64,000 bases of DNA from Anseranas semipalmata (GCA_013399115.1 VXAA01001885.1:1-64000), one strand, 5' to 3'. Positions 1 to 27,912 are shown, counted from the stretch's first letter. Numbers and translations are program-made. Notes: generated from the letters alone by a model not told the origin.

Positions 1-188
1 AGGCTGCCCAGAGAGGTTGTGGTTGAGGTCTCCTTCTCTGGAGACACTCAAAACCCGCCTGGATGCGTTCCTGTGTGACCTGATCTAGGTGTTCCTGCTC
101 CGGCAGGGGGATTGGACTAGATGATCTTTCAAGGTCCCTTCCAATCCCTAACATTTTGTGATTCTGTGATTCTGTGATTCTGTGATTT
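1..188 (+). mobile_element. CR1 retrotransposon 3' end, plus orientation, 5'-truncated by the window edge
   Basis: It shows the CR1 sequence gcccagagaggttgtgg, the diagnostic ggattggactagatgatctt and cccttccaatcc core, and a tail of about three ATTCTGTG units (157-185). The element enters from outside the window. Confidence 0.9.
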
Positions 189-251
189 TCATTGCCTTGT
201 CACAGATCTGAGAAGAGCTAGGATACCATTTGGAAAATGAAATGAGTTTCA

Positions 252-1130
252 GAGAATCATAGAATTGTGGAATCACCTAGGTTAGAAAAGACCTTCAAGA
301 TCATCAAGTTCAACCATCAACCTCACCTACCAAGTCCCATCACTAAACCATGTCCCTTAGTGCCACGTCCACATGTCTCTTAAATACCTTCAGCAATGGG
401 GACTCAGCCACTTCCCTGGGCAGCCTATTCTAATTCTTGACCACCCTCTCCACGAAGAAATTCTTCCTAACAGCCAATCTAAACCTCTCCTGGTGGAACT
501 TGAGACCGTTTTCTCTCATCCTATCACTTGACAGCTGAGAAAAGAGACCAACACCCTCCTCAGTGCAACCTCCTTTCAGGTAGGTGTAGAGAGCAGTGAA
601 AACTCCCTTCAGCCTCTTTTTCTCCAGACTAAACAACCCAGTTCCTCAGTCATTCCTCATAAGTTTTGTCTTCCAGTACCTTCACCAGTTTCCCTGTTTG
701 TCTCTGCACACAATCGAGCAACTCAATGTCCTTCTTGTAGCAAGAGGCACAAAACTGAACAGTACTCAAGGTGTGGTCTCACTAGTGCCGTGTTCAAGGG
801 ACAGTCACTTCCCTGGTCCTGCTGGGAAAACTTGTTCTGATGCAGGCCCTGATGCCCTTGGCCTTTCTAGCCACCTAGATTACATCCACTGCCTTCCCTT
901 CATCCACCAAGCAGGTGATCTTATCAGAGAAGGAGATCAAATTACAAAGGCGGGTCTTTCCCTTGATGAACTCTTGTTGACTATGCCTGATAATACCTTT
1001 GTTCTTCAAATGCCTTTCAATATGCCCCAGCCTAATCTTCTCCAAGATTGGTGAGTGTGCAATGGCTACTTCCCCTTTCCCTTCAGCCAGGATTTTGTTA
1101 CCTGCTGTCTTTAAAACATACCCATGGGAA
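252..1130 (-). mobile_element. CR1 fragment, minus orientation
   Basis: It begins with a reversed tail (agaatcatagaattgtggaa) and contains the reverse-complement CR1 core and 3' body (cagcctattctaattcttga; tccacgaagaaattcttcct). The far end, near the 'ttcaatatgccccagcctaa' segment, resembles the 3' part of the reverse-transcriptase region. The 5' boundary is approximate. Short open frames inside it are decayed CR1 sequence. Confidence 0.85.
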
Positions 1131-3823
1131 GGTGATCTACATTGGAAGGTTTCAGCTTTTCTAATTTAGTAGCTTTAGCGGAGACAAGACATAGAGAGGA
1201 AGGATGTTCCTCATACACAGCACAAACTGGAACAAACACATCTCAGCTGATTCAGAGATTTCCTATTTTCCGTCTCTTTATAGGTCCTTAACCACTCTTC
1301 ACAAATCTGTCTATTGACCCCATCCTTCTGTGTTGGAAATCCTCTCCCCGGGTAGATGGGAAGATGACCACACAAAACTCTGCAAAGAGCATGACAAAGA
1401 ATATAGTGCAAACGTCTTCCTTCCCCATTTTTTACTTTCACCATCTTCTGACTGCTCTCCCTGAAACAGCCAACATTCCACTGTTTATGTGAAACCTCAT
1501 TGCCAAGAACTAGGCATTAGTTTTGCAATACTGAACTTTCTTACAAAATATCCTGTCCTTCCTGGTCTAGCCTTGAAGTTACCTCCAAAAATGCTCTCTC
1601 AAATATCTCAATGCATCTGGCAGAGTGGAGACTGGAGAAACAGCCATGAATAGGAGAACCTTCACCAAGAGAGCAAAGCCACCATTTTCCTCCCAAGAAA
1701 GAAAATCCATGCCATTGACACACTGCTTATCTGGAAGGAGCGTATTTTGATGACTTATTGCAGCAGTTTGAGAACTTCCAGCTGACGCAATAGAGAATAT
1801 TTACACAGTTTCAGGCTGGCAATGCAGAGGGAATGTGCTGTGGAGGGGGCTGCTGTATTGCAAAATATGCAGATGGAGAAAGGCAGCTAGTCAGCAAGAG
1901 GGTGGGGACATTGCAGGAGCGAGTTCTTCTGGTGAGCTCCTTCTGTGAAATAAGTGTTGCTCTGAGAAGGCTGCTGAGCATATGGTGGAACATGGGATTT
2001 AGTGACTCATCCTGAACTTTCCCACATCAAAACAGAAATTTAATTTTCTTTGCACAAAAATACTTTCTTCCAGTACTTGTGGATGGGGAGACATCTGGAG
2101 AAAAAAGCAGGTGAGTCCCTTTATACATGTGGGTTCTGCTCCGACCTTCCCTGTACAGCAATTCTTGTCATTGCTGTGGTATGGTCTGACTCTAAGAAAG
2201 GCAAAGTTTTGAAGTCAGGTGAGTCTGCATTTCCATACTCCTGCTTCAGTGCAGGTCTCCTCGGGTCACCATGGCAAATGGGAAGCCTGGTTTGCATTTA
2301 GCAAGCCCATGATGGGTGATTTCAGAGCTGTCAGTGTGACTGTTTTCATTTCACTGAAGAAATGGGAGCTTTGCATGTCGAAGTAAGGTAGCACTTTACC
2401 TTAGCAATGTGTGCTGGGTTGTCTGATGAAGAGTGGTTTGGGAGTAAGAAAGAGAGTCCTGGAGGGTTTGACACTTTGTTGGTGGTTTGCCTTCTGGAAT
2501 TGTTTGCCTTGGGCAGTCAGCTGTTCTTCTGTAGGAAGTCACACCACATCCCACCAGCCACGGACAGTGCAGACAATTACATTTGTCACTGTAAGGGCAG
2601 TAATCTCTGGGACAGGCTTCTGGAAATCCTGAAGACAGAGGAAGATAAGATTGATGCTGTTTAACTCAGGAAAGGGATTATTCAGTGAGTCTGACAGCAA
2701 AGGGTGAGATCTTGAAAGGTGTCCTGTTATTGTAGGGACAGTGATGCTAGTAACTGCTAAGACAGGAGGATACAAGATGTGTGAAATCCCTGGCTCATTC
2801 GAACCTGACAGTTAATAATATTATTTGTCCAAATCTGTAGCTTGGAGGCTACTAAATAATACATGACTCTTCTAGGGCACAGAGATTGTTTCTTAATATA
2901 CTGTGAAGTTCAGGAGGCACAAACTCAATGCACTGAAGAAATATGTATTTTGGAGTTTCTTTATCTTATGCATAGCTGTGAAAAGGAGACAGTCTAGCAG
3001 TGATAAAGGAGGAAGACAGGCAAAATTTTCACCCAGTCTGATGTATTTTGGCTTCACCAGCAGATAAAAGTGGGGGTGGTATAATGAGGAAGTGAACATG
3101 TGATCAAGCTAGAATCAGGTCTCAGTCCAAAATCCATAAAATGGTGTTGCAAATCCAAAAGCCTGGGTGACCCACAGCAACACAGCAAGGTTTCTGCAGC
3201 AAAAACCCACGATCTTTGTCAGTGGCCTTCACACAGCTTAATCTTGAGAGGACTGGGAATGACTTGGCTCAGCAGCCTCAGGTGTCTCTCTCCACTGCTC
3301 TGAACCTCACGAAGGCATTAGCATCTGTGCACATGACTCTTCTATCAGAATGAACATGAGGTTTCCTTCCATGTCTCTGTTGGAAATGACCCTGCAATGT
3401 ACAATCAGAGCTCTTCTGTCCAGGGATGAAATTTATGGAAAAAAGAAACTTTTTCCACTGGCTTCCACAGCGTGGGACATCCAAGGCCAAGCATTCATCT
3501 CTTTGGGGAGGGGAGAAGATCAAAATGCTTGGGAGAGTAAGAACTCCGATGATCACTGTGTGAGCACACACTTAGCGGAGATCTTGCAGTGCCTCATAGT
3601 GGCAGGCTGGTATACACGATGCTGTTAGGGTGATGTGTGATGTCCGTCCCTTTCTCTGTCTGTGCCCATGTTTCTAAGTATGGGTGAGGAGCCTGAGAGG
3701 GATCACTTATGTTGTCCACACAGTCCAACCTACTTAGACATGGAGCATGGCAGCGTCTGGACCACAGAACAGTCTTGAGGTAGCTAGGCCTAGGCCCACC
3801 TTGTCTTGGAAGGGAACACCTCG

Positions 3824-3887
3824 AAAAAAATAAAATAAAATAAAATAAAATAAAATAAAATAAAATAAAATAAAATAAAATAAAATA
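3824..3887. repeat. (AAAAT)n microsatellite
   Basis: About twelve uninterrupted copies of the pentamer TAAAA follow a short A run. Confidence 0.97.
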
Positions 3888-4555
3888 CCAAAGATGCCTT
3901 AATTGTAAAACCCAGGCTTTATTAGAATATAAATTAAAGCACTTAATTTCCTAATGAGAGGTGAAGCAACTAGGAAAGACAGAATGGAAATTCAAAAGCT
4001 TATAAACAAACCTCCCTTCCCACTGCAGCTCTGCAGATGGGTTCTTGGTTTCTATGAAATCAGTGCAGTTGCAACAAACTCTGCACAGTGCCTCTGCCCT
4101 GGGGAACTCTTGTCTCTGTCACTCTGAGGCCTGCCTATATCCGGTCCTGCCCCTCTTTGGGGTGTGTCAGCTCTAGCAGACTCCAGACACCTCCACACGC
4201 CCCGGTCTCCTGCTGGATCCCATGCCTTCCATAGCTGCATGGCATGCAGGATCTCCTTGCTTCCAGCCAATTCCCTGCTCTGTTGATGCTCTTGTAGGAG
4301 AAACGTAACCCACAAAGTGAGGGCAAACAAGTCGGGCGCTGTGGTGGCCCTTCTGTGCTGCTAGAGCTTTAGTCTTCTGGGTCTGCCTGCCTTAACTTAA
4401 TTCTACTCGGAGACCTTCAGACCAGTCCTCTCCTCTCGTTGGCACTGGGACCAGTTCTGCCTGCCCAGAGGGTAAGACGTCCTCTGCTTCATCTTGTCTG
4501 ACATGAAGTTGTGTTTCTAGCCCAGGAGAAAACAATAGTGTTGAAAAAGTGATCC

Positions 4556-4575
4556 AAAAAAAAAAAAAAAAAAAA
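4556..4575. repeat. Poly-A run
   Basis: Twenty consecutive A bases. No SINE or processed-gene body could be recognised upstream. Confidence 0.95.
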
Positions 4576-6104
4576 GCTTACAGATGTGTGTTAACAATTT
4601 ATCCAGACCTTGAATTCAGAGTTTAGTTCAGTTGTGATGCCAGGCTCTGAGGCAGAAAGATTGATTGATTGACCGATTACCTATTTTTATTCTTGCGTGG
4701 CTTAAAGCCTGAATACTTAAAGCCTTCTTTTTAAAGGTGTTTAGATTTTAGGGAAGCAAAGAGACATCTGGAGGGACTTTCAGAAAAATCAATGCATCTT
4801 CTGCATCTCTTGGTTCTTAAATACATTTAAAAATCTGATTCTCAGTATCAACTCAGTTACAGATGAAAATGTTTATTTAATAATTCAGTGCCACAGTTAA
4901 AAAAACTGAGTCCAGATAAAACAAGTTGTACCATGAACTGATGGCTGGTTTAGGCAATGCCTTCAATTCATGATAGATATTTATCAAGGTCCAATTGGCA
5001 GAGACTAGGTGTGTATTGTATAGAGAATATAATCCCAATGTGTGATGGTTTCTTAGGCTTAAGTATAGGATTGCAAATGGAGTGGGTTATTTGACTTGCA
5101 TCACCAAAGAAATGTCTCTCAGCATCTGCTGATGTGCTTAGGTGACTTTGTGCTTCTAGGGTTGTCTGGATTCATCTAGTCTTATATTTTCTTTGCAAAC
5201 TCTAGGAAACAAGAGTCATTTTCCAGTCATATCTGTCAAACCACAATGACAGCAGGAAACTGGCACCTGCATGGTCAGGCAATAATACACCTAATGGATT
5301 GCTGGTGCCTCCTAGCACTCCAGTTTTGATTGATATGCAAGTGTATCCACCTTGTTCTCTTCATTTGAGGAATATGGGAATAATAGTGAAAAATAAAGAA
5401 TTAAAGAATAGTAAAAAGAATGCTCCAGGCCTCGTGGCCAGGAGGCAGTGGAGCAGAACTGGCCCTCTGGCGTGGATTTGATCTCGATCTTAGTATTTGT
5501 GAAGACGGGACAGCAGGTTAACCCAATCAGTGGACTTTGACCGGAGATGATTCAGAAATACTTGAAATGCTTGGAAGTTCTGTTGTGATCCAAGGGAAAG
5601 TCAGTCAAGCATTATCCTTAGGCTCTGCAGAAGGCAAAGCTTGGGATTATGTTCCTTTCTGCAGAAACAGCCAGTGCTGCTCCCTGCCATTGGGAAAACT
5701 GTTCTGGTAGAGGCCTGGCCATCTAGGAGTTTTCTCAGAAATGTTGTTTGCTGCTTGGTCATGTTTGGAACAGTTTGTGTACAGGAACTGGTTTAATTGC
5801 CAGGTGATAAAAATTCATTCCTGTTCAAACTGATTAATGCCTAAGAACAAGCGTAGGTGGCTGTGGAGCCCTTTCTGGCTCCCCAGGCCACTACGAGCTG
5901 CTCCTTGGTTCAGGTGGGTGCTACAGAGGCCAGAGCTTCTCCAGAGACAGCAGAGCACTTACCTGGCCACAGTCGTGATGAGGCCCTGGTGGCCCTTTAG
6001 ACGCCTTACTCCGGGGCCAGCTCCTTATTCAACACTAAATAAAGCTGCTCAGGGCCCCAGGGAAATGACCTGAAAATGAAGGCAAGGCGTCGGTTGCTGC
6101 AGCT

Positions 6105-6137
6105 TATGCTTTCCCTCCTGTGCTCCTCCCCACCCAG
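6105..6137 (+). promoter_or_regulatory. Probable 3' splice acceptor before the SLC1A6 start codon
   Basis: A pyrimidine-rich stretch (ctttccctcctgtgctcctc) ends in ccacccag at 6137, 44 bases before the ATG. This suggests the coding exon begins near 6138 and that a noncoding first exon and the promoter lie further upstream. I could not place that exon. Confidence 0.55.
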
Positions 6138-6181
6138 TACAGGCAGAGCCGTGCCCTGGGGACCGAGCGGCCGTGCTGACC

Positions 6182-20594
<14,413 letters not shown>

Positions 20595-20770
20595 AGTCAG
20601 GCAGCAGAGAGCAAATTAATGCTGTAAAAAGACAAGACTTGAAACAGAAGTCTTGGAGGCCAGAGTGGAGGCCAGAGAAAGATCCACTTTCCAAGATCTG
20701 CACTCTTCTCCTCCCTCTCCCATATGCAGTTTCCCCGATCCCTTTTCTCCCCTATCTCTTTCCGACTGAC

Positions 20771-20776
20771 ATTAAA
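20771..20776 (+). terminator. Candidate SLC1A6 polyadenylation signal (ATTAAA)
   Basis: ATTAAA lies 177 bases after the SLC1A6 stop codon. It is the first plausible hexamer downstream. No AATAAA occurs in the next several hundred bases that I could see, so a short 3' UTR is likely but unproven. Confidence 0.5.
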
Positions 20777-23700
20777 GAGGAGAAAATTAAACTGCAAAGA
20801 AACTTTTATTCCACAAAAGCCTGATTTAGCCATTCTTATTGGGATCCAATAGTTAGACCTGAGTAGGTAAAACTCAGTGAATGAGCTGGACTAGGAGTTC
20901 CCTCATTTCTGAGCTGTAGAATGAGAACAGTTCAGTGACAAAGTGGGTCGGTGACACCACCACCTGTGGACTGGCGCCAGCATATTGCCATGATGTCTCC
21001 TTCCTACAGGATACAGCTGCAGAGCAGCAAAGCCTTCACTTGGTCAGTGGCTTCCCCTGAGCACATAAAGCTTGTAGCATTGGCTGTTCGGAGATCTCTG
21101 AAGAGCCCCAGCACTCCTGTTCAACTCTTCATTGGCAAGTGTTTATGATAAATCCAGTGTCCTCCTTGCTCACAGTCCTGGTGTTTGCACAGTAACACCA
21201 CTAATGCTTCCTGAAGGCTTCTCGCTCCTCTGGCAACCTTTCTGGCTGTACTGGTATTAACGTTGCCCAGCTCCTGAAGGGATGTGGGACCATACAGCAA
21301 GGACAGGGCTTACTGTGCTGGTTGGTAGTACAAATTGAAGTCAAACTGGCTCTTCATTAATGGAAGCAGCTAAAGGACTGTGAAAGTAGCAAACAATTAA
21401 AGAATTGTTTAGATTCATTACTGAGCCTCTGAACCAGCTCTCCCCTCTACCAAACTTGGCCAAACACCAGTTAATTTCATTTCTTTTTAGAAATCTGTTC
21501 TCCTCTTAGTGAAACAGAAGGGGAACTGCAAAGCTTAAGACCAGTCTGCCCACCTGAGCAGCTGGGTGGTGCCTCCATGCCAGGAATGATTCCCTACTAC
21601 CCCAGATTCACTCAGAAAACTCATCATCATGAAACTCGCACAGAAACAGTTCCTTTGGCCATCTTTGGCTATTTTCAGAAGCACCTTTCCTTCAGTCACA
21701 TTGTTCCAGAATGTGCTTCAAAATATCTCTTTCTTTATCTTTTATAGACAGTGTTCAATCATTTCTCAGCACTTGTACAAGATGCCAGACCCCAAACTTA
21801 TAAATGCAGTTTTCATCAGGATAAATTTCTCAGTTCCTACCAAATGGAGCTCAGTTTCTGTTTAACACACATGGGCATAAGCCCATATGACATCCGGAAC
21901 ATCTCAGAGGTCCAAGCAACAAGTGGGGACCTGCTTCATCTGTGCTTTATCCCCCTTTCATGGAACAGAGGAACAGAGCCTGTATCTCTCAAATCACTAT
22001 ACACGACCAGCAGGACTTGCTCCATAATCTTCAGGGCCATGAACATCCAGAAAATGAATGTCTAGACACAACCAGGAAGATGGAAAGGATCCACAGTTTT
22101 GGGGCTACTGTATCATAACTGTCCTGCTTTAGAAATGGCTAAGTCCAGAAACAGCAGCAAGCAGCCTCCTCCAGCTCAGCTGAACTATCTAAACTTGATT
22201 GAGGATATCAAACAGTCTGCTTATTACTCCAGACCCAGTATATCTCTTAAACCCCTCTACCTTGGCTTCCCAGTATGATCCTTTCCATCCAGAAGCCCTA
22301 GCCATACACTCAGAGGCACCTCTAAGTGGACCACAGGACAGAAGACCTCGGAGGCATCTGCTCGAAGCAGCTTTTCCAACCATAACCACACCTGCCCATG
22401 CTTAGCTCCCCAGTGTTAGAAAAACTTCCTAGAACACATTTCTTGAGGTGCCCAAAGTCAGATCCTGAGGTTCTTTTTGGTCCTTCAGGAATTGCAGGGT
22501 TATATATTGGTGCTGCCATATTTCACATCCTGTAGGCAAACACAATTTTCTATTTTTATGGGTTGGGATATAGCTGGGAATCTGAGATAAACAGTCAAAT
22601 GCATCTCTTTCAGATAAAAACAGATAACACAGAAGAATTGTATTGTAGCTCTATTTAGTAGTAGTTGGCCCTGGACCCTAAGGCAGCAGGCTGTTTCCTG
22701 ACCATGGGAAGCAGGTTGCTTGTTCTGACAAGAGAGCTGTGCTAGCAGGGACAAGTTGCTGTTGTACAGTTATGTACCTGGCTGTTCATCACAAATATTA
22801 TTCCTATTCCATCAGCTAAAACACTCTTAGATATATAGATTTTGACCTTCTGCATGCTTTAGCAGTACAGTGCACCCTTCCACTCCTGAGACTGTCATCA
22901 GTAAAAGCAACTAAGAGCAACTGTATAACCCAGTGGTATTTTGGTCCCTGAAGGGTGGTGTTCAGGGTTTTTCCAAACTGGGACAGTGGAGGACCAATTA
23001 TTGGTTAACAGCAGAAGATAATAAACTCTTCCATTATAATATACATGGCTAAAGAAATTGGCATTGTGTGGAATATGCTGCTGAACTTAGTCAGGAAAAG
23101 ATGGCATTTGCAGCTGGTCATAACTTTTTCCTAAGTTTTGCTTGGTTACAGGAATGTAACAGGAACAAGTGAAAAATCTCCTAGCTCAATGACTGTTGGC
23201 ATTGATGTGGGACTTGACCTGTGCATAACAACTAGACGATTAAAATTCTGTTTAAAGGGAAGGAGGATGTAAATGGGAATTAGACCCTTGTTCATCAGCT
23301 ATCAAGCTGAGATGATAATCATGTGTGGGCCTTTGCTTTACACAAATGGACATTTGGCTTGCACAAATGGGCGGTTTTTCAGTTCAGAGGCAGGGACTCT
23401 GAATGGGCAGCATCTTCTACCTTTGCAATAATCACCTTCATCCCTGCCACAGTAACATGGAGAGAATATTCCTACCTTACACTTCAGGTTTTCTCACTCT
23501 TAAGGCCTGAACTATGCTATTTAATTTGGTTGGACTATAACTTCCCTAGCCAAGCCCAGTTCCCCCCCAAAAAATCAGTCTAACAAACTCAGAAGGAGCT
23601 CTGCATAACATTGATTTCCTTTTCTTACCTGCAAATGGGTGCCCAAGGTCAGGTATCCCAAAAGGAAGGCTGGCTACACCTGTGGGTCCAGGACCTCAGG

Positions 23701-24480
23701 GACCAAACTGGTCCATGTACTCTTAGCCAGATGATTTTCCATCTGTGTTTTGGCTTCTGTAGCTGTAGAACAGATAAACAGATTTTAACTGCCCCATAAC
23801 GGATCACTGGGGAAGGGCAGAATATAGCTTTAGCTAGAAATGTAGCTACAATATCAAGGCTGCTAAGACTAAAACAAGAGAAAAGTTGATATTGGAGTCC
23901 AATTTTTGAGGCAAAACTAAGCCTTCCAAGCAGAAGGCCAGAACGCTTAGTTCACAGCAGTGTTTATTATTCTCCACATTCAAGTAAAAGATTATAAATG
24001 TTCAAAATATCTGAGTAGCTTCTAGGACAGTAATTCTGGGAGGAGGACTTTAAATAGCACTCACAGGAATACATCACTCAAGAATGTCTGAAATGTTAAA
24101 AGGCAACAAAATTCAATTGCCCAAATCTTCGCCATAATTACTTGCTGTTTCTATCCAGGAATAGAGCAGTTACTATGAATTTCAGCATACATAGGATTTT
24201 TTTTTCTGTCTTTTATGAGACTTACAGAAAATAGAGCTGCTAAAGACCCCATGAAGTCATCTAGGACATCCTGTGCTCCCAGGCAGGAGGAGCAGATCCA
24301 AAACAATCCCAAAAGGTTCTTGTTAAGCTCTTCTGATCTCCAAGTTAAGTGTTCCAATGCATTTTTCTTCTCTGACATAAATGTCTTGTTACAATGCAAG
24401 AACATTATTTCTTTCCTGTCCCAGTGAGTAGGATAAGAAATTATCCTCCTCCTCTTTGCAGCATTTTTATCTTGCATGAA
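20777..24480. other. Intergenic region downstream of SLC1A6
   Basis: AT-rich unique sequence. No exon set, RNA gene or clear repeat could be recognised. Open frames here are up to about 105 codons and lack motifs or conserved splice context. Confidence 0.6.
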
Positions 24481-24489
24481 TGGTATTAC

Positions 24490-25260
24490 AATGTCTGCTC
24501 TTCTCCTTTCTAGACTAAACAGACCCAGTTCTTTCAGTAAACCCTCACAGGTAATAATTATTCACATTCCTGTCCTCTGGACTTTTTCCTCGCTCTTCCA
24601 CGTCTTTCTTAAAGTGAAGTAACTAAAATTTGACACAACAATCCAACTAAAGATTTATTAGTGCTAAGCACTGAGGAAAAAATATTTTGTGTATATTAAG
24701 ATTTAGATGTTAGACTCAAGTTACCATCGTTTAACAGCATGCTATGCATCAGCTGATCAGGGTAACTGTCCATGATGCATACCTACAGCAAATTCAAGTC
24801 TGTTCAGCTTATTTTAAATCTCAGTGAGGTTAGACTCTAACTTTGATGAGATGGCTGTATCTAAAGATTGGATCTTAATCAAAGAGTTTTAAGATACACT
24901 GCATTAGCTTGTATCTACAGTGGGCTAAGAGAGCACTAACTTACCATTAACACAGCTCAGCTGACATGAGTCTAACCCTTCATAAAGAACAGACCTGCTT
25001 ACAAAACCCAATAAAGTGCTTGATTTTTTTCACAACAGCATGATAGCATTGATAGCTGTGGTAATCCATGATAATTCCTACATCATTTTAAGCAGAACCG
25101 CTGCCTAGCTAGTAATTTCCTAGCCTGTGTTTGTGCAGCTGATTATTGTTACCTAAATTTAGTAATTTCTATTTGTCCATATTGAATTGTATCTAGTTTT
25201 TCTTCTTTTCTTTTTTGCAGACTATTTGTCCAACTTCTCAAGAAAGCATTGAATTCTAAT
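24490..25260 (-). mobile_element. Old, heavily decayed CR1/L3-like fragment, minus orientation
   Basis: Pieces such as ttctagactaaacagaccca, tcagtaaaccctcacaggta and, near the right end, ctatttgtccaacttctcaa with gaattctaatcctga resemble the reverse complement of ancient amniote CR1/L3 elements. Between the pieces the match is not recognisable, so the span is approximate and may be two fragments. Confidence 0.5.
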
Positions 25261-25309
25261 CCTGAAGAGACTTCCTGTATATAAAGTGCAAACTGATGGA
25301 TGAATTGGA

Positions 25310-25432
25310 AGAAAAGATTGTTGGATTGGACTCTAGTTCAAATGGGAATCAATTCTGGGAAGTCCTACGGCTTGGGTTATACCTAGAGTCAAACTAGATG
25401 ATCGTAAGGGTCCCTTCTGGCTTTATAATATA
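25310..25432 (+). mobile_element. Old CR1 3' end, plus orientation
   Basis: The sequence gagtcaaactagatgatcgt, aagggtcccttctggcttta and taatatatgca is the typical 3' end of older CR1 subfamilies shared with turtles and crocodilians. It sits head-on against the decayed minus-strand fragment to its left. Confidence 0.7.
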
Positions 25433-25870
25433 TGCACGTGCTTTCTGGTTTAGAGACTGCAAAGGGTCCTTCTAGCCTGATCATTTTCAAAAGCTATCTG
25501 AAAGGATCCTAATGATACTTCAATAAAACTCAGCAGGACTCTAACCTGTTTTCAGTTGCTGTTAGCAGATATGTAAACATATCACAAAAGGGGCTCTCCA
25601 TATCACATTGCATCAAAATGATCTCAGTTGTTGCCACAAAATAGTACACTCCAAGCCTTGCCATTTGTGATTTCCTGCCTTCCACACAAGATTAATGGAG
25701 CACAAACAAGTAGATGTCTCATTTCTGAATACTGCAAACCAATCTACCATGGGGAATTTCAGAATTCAGATGATATTTTTTAGCTCTGGTGTTTACCCAT
25801 GTTGTTAACCAGTTTATGATTGGGATTGTCTATCTGTTTACAATACCCAAATAGTATTGTCAGGAATTTG

Positions 25871-25872
25871 CT

Positions 25873-25905
<33 letters not shown>

Positions 25906-25985
25906 GTATGTATACACAGATATATATATATAGGTATATATATAGGCTTATATACATAGGTAAATATAGGCGCATATAAGGGGCG
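25871..25985. repeat. (TA)n / (TATG)n / TATATAGG simple-repeat cluster
   Basis: A (TA)n run passes into five GTAT units and then irregular tatataggtata-type sequence. Purely simple sequence; the open frame across it on the minus strand has no meaning. Confidence 0.95.
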
Positions 25986-27409
25986 CATGTACACAAACAC
26001 ATACATATACACACAGTTTGTATTTTTGTTGCTAATCCAAAAAGAAAAGAAAATACTAAACTCTCATGCTGTGAAGCTGCATACTTAATTTTGATGCCCG
26101 ACTTGATTTGCATAACTAATTCCATCCTTAAAACAGCAGAGGCTATTTTACATCATTCCGGTAACAAGTCTTCTAAAGCAAGGTTTATCAGGAAGGAGCT
26201 CAGTGCATGCTGATTTTGAGTTGTACCTGCTGGTGACATAATTAGAACTTCCCAATGTGTAAAGAGAACTCTCCATTTCGTCTTTGAATTTCCTGCATAT
26301 ACCCCAAGGACTCGAGTCCCTGCTGTGTCCAACTTCGCAAGGAGACAGGCTTTTAAGAGCTCAGCCAAGAATACAAAAGTGTTTGTACTCTTTCCAAAGC
26401 CCAACACTGACCTTGCACTAACTCAGCCTTCAAAACTGCATAACTGAAAATATTAAATCACTTTATCAGCTGTCTTTTTAAATTATCAGATATTTGAGAG
26501 TTTATGTAGTCTTTTCTTTACTGCAGTACTGCTGCTTCTAACTTCTAAACTTTCCAAGTTTCTCCTTTTTTGCAAACAATTTATTCCTAACGATCAGATG
26601 GGCAATATTTGGGATGAAACAGGGAGCTATCTCAATGTATACATACACGAGGAGCTCCTGGATTAGGACACATCTCTTCAAAATGAAGAGAGAAAATACA
26701 TGAAGAATATGGATTTTCACACAATGTGCCATGAATCACATTGTGATATGTGTACGCTGCTTCAGGAGCCAGATCTGCCCATGCAATCTGTCCTGAAATT
26801 ATGTCCTTTTACTCTACCCAAGGATGAAAGAGATAACTGGAAATCACTGCTATATAGTGTGTTTGCAGCATTCTGGCAGTTTGATTATGTTAATTCCCAA
26901 GGCCCTTCTCTTCATGCTGTGAGTTTCAGTGTTAATAAAGATAATTTGCATATTTGAAAAATAAAGGGAATTTTTTCCACGATGCGTTTCCATAATGTTT
27001 TTTTTTCCTCAGAACCATGAAAGTTAGGGATGTTACTTTTAGCATTATGCATCACACATCCTTATTTCCATGTGTCTATGTCATGGATCAAACACTAAAT
27101 TCAGATTTTTACAAGGCCTTTCCCTAAAGCTTTTCCTTTGATGCCATCTTCTGCGTATGTCTATAATGGCAAAGCTGCATGAGGCTTGCTTACTTACTGC
27201 ATATATGCAGTACAGAATACATAAGCACATAACTTCTGTCTGGGAAATCTACCCCCAGAAAAGGTTAGGTGGAAGAGGTCTCTGAGGCTTAATAATAATG
27301 AGTTTATATTATTCTCTGAAATGCTGCATTAATGGCATGGTATTTGAGCAACAGTGAAAGCCGTTAGTTCCTTCTCCCCTTTATATCCCTTCTTGTCTTC
27401 TGCTCCCTA

Positions 27410-27900
27410 TGGGACAGGAACCAAGGTGAGTAACACAGCTGGTAAGGGAAGGGCCTCACCAGTCAGGACCCAGGCCCACAGTACCCAAGAAAGACAAGCA
27501 GCACAGACCCAGAAATGACGGTCAGGTCCAGCCAAGGGTCCAGCTCATAAGCCAATATCATGATGATGAACTAGGTCTGAGGTCAAGCCAGGTCTGGTGA
27601 TCACTGTGCAGGTATATAGTGGTGAGGCAAGGCCAAGGTCAGGCTGAAAAGAATAATTCCAGGGATTAAGGTCCAGATCAACAGAGTCCGCAACCAGGCA
27701 CTGGCATGTTTGAGATGTTTCAGATGAGGCTGAACTAGAGACCTGTACTCCTCCAACGATGGAGCTCAGGCTATGAAGGCCCATGGCTGAGCTTAGAGCT
27801 CTTGGGCTCAGGAGTGTGGGTAGGGGCCCCAAGGGAGGCTGGCCAAGGCCATTAAGGCCTATTAGTGCACTTGGGGTGCTGACTGTCTGCAAATGCAGCC
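27410..27900. repeat. Degenerate CAGGTC/CCAAGG-rich tract
   Basis: Short motifs such as caggtcca, ccaaggtcagg, aggtctgaggtcaagcca and gccaaggcc recur at irregular spacing over about 450 bases, unlike the flanks. It may be a decayed tandem array or an unrecognised mobile element. A 144-codon minus-strand frame overlaps it but looks like a product of the low complexity. Confidence 0.45.
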
Positions 27901-27912
27901 AGGTCCACACCT

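Larger units (their letters stand above)
1131..6104. other. Intergenic region upstream of SLC1A6
   Basis: No coding region could be supported in this 5-kb stretch. It holds an AAAAT array (3824-3887), a poly-A run (4556-4575) and otherwise unique AT-rich sequence. A 92-codon minus-strand open frame at 4052-4330 has no recognisable motif. The untranslated first exon and promoter of SLC1A6 probably lie somewhere here. Confidence 0.6.

Noticed and set aside
4052..4330. 92-codon minus-strand open frame upstream of SLC1A6
   Set aside because: No recognisable motif; length is within chance expectation for the local GC content.
25838..26125. 95-codon minus-strand frame rich in Tyr and Ile
   Set aside because: It is a translation of the TA/TATG simple repeat.
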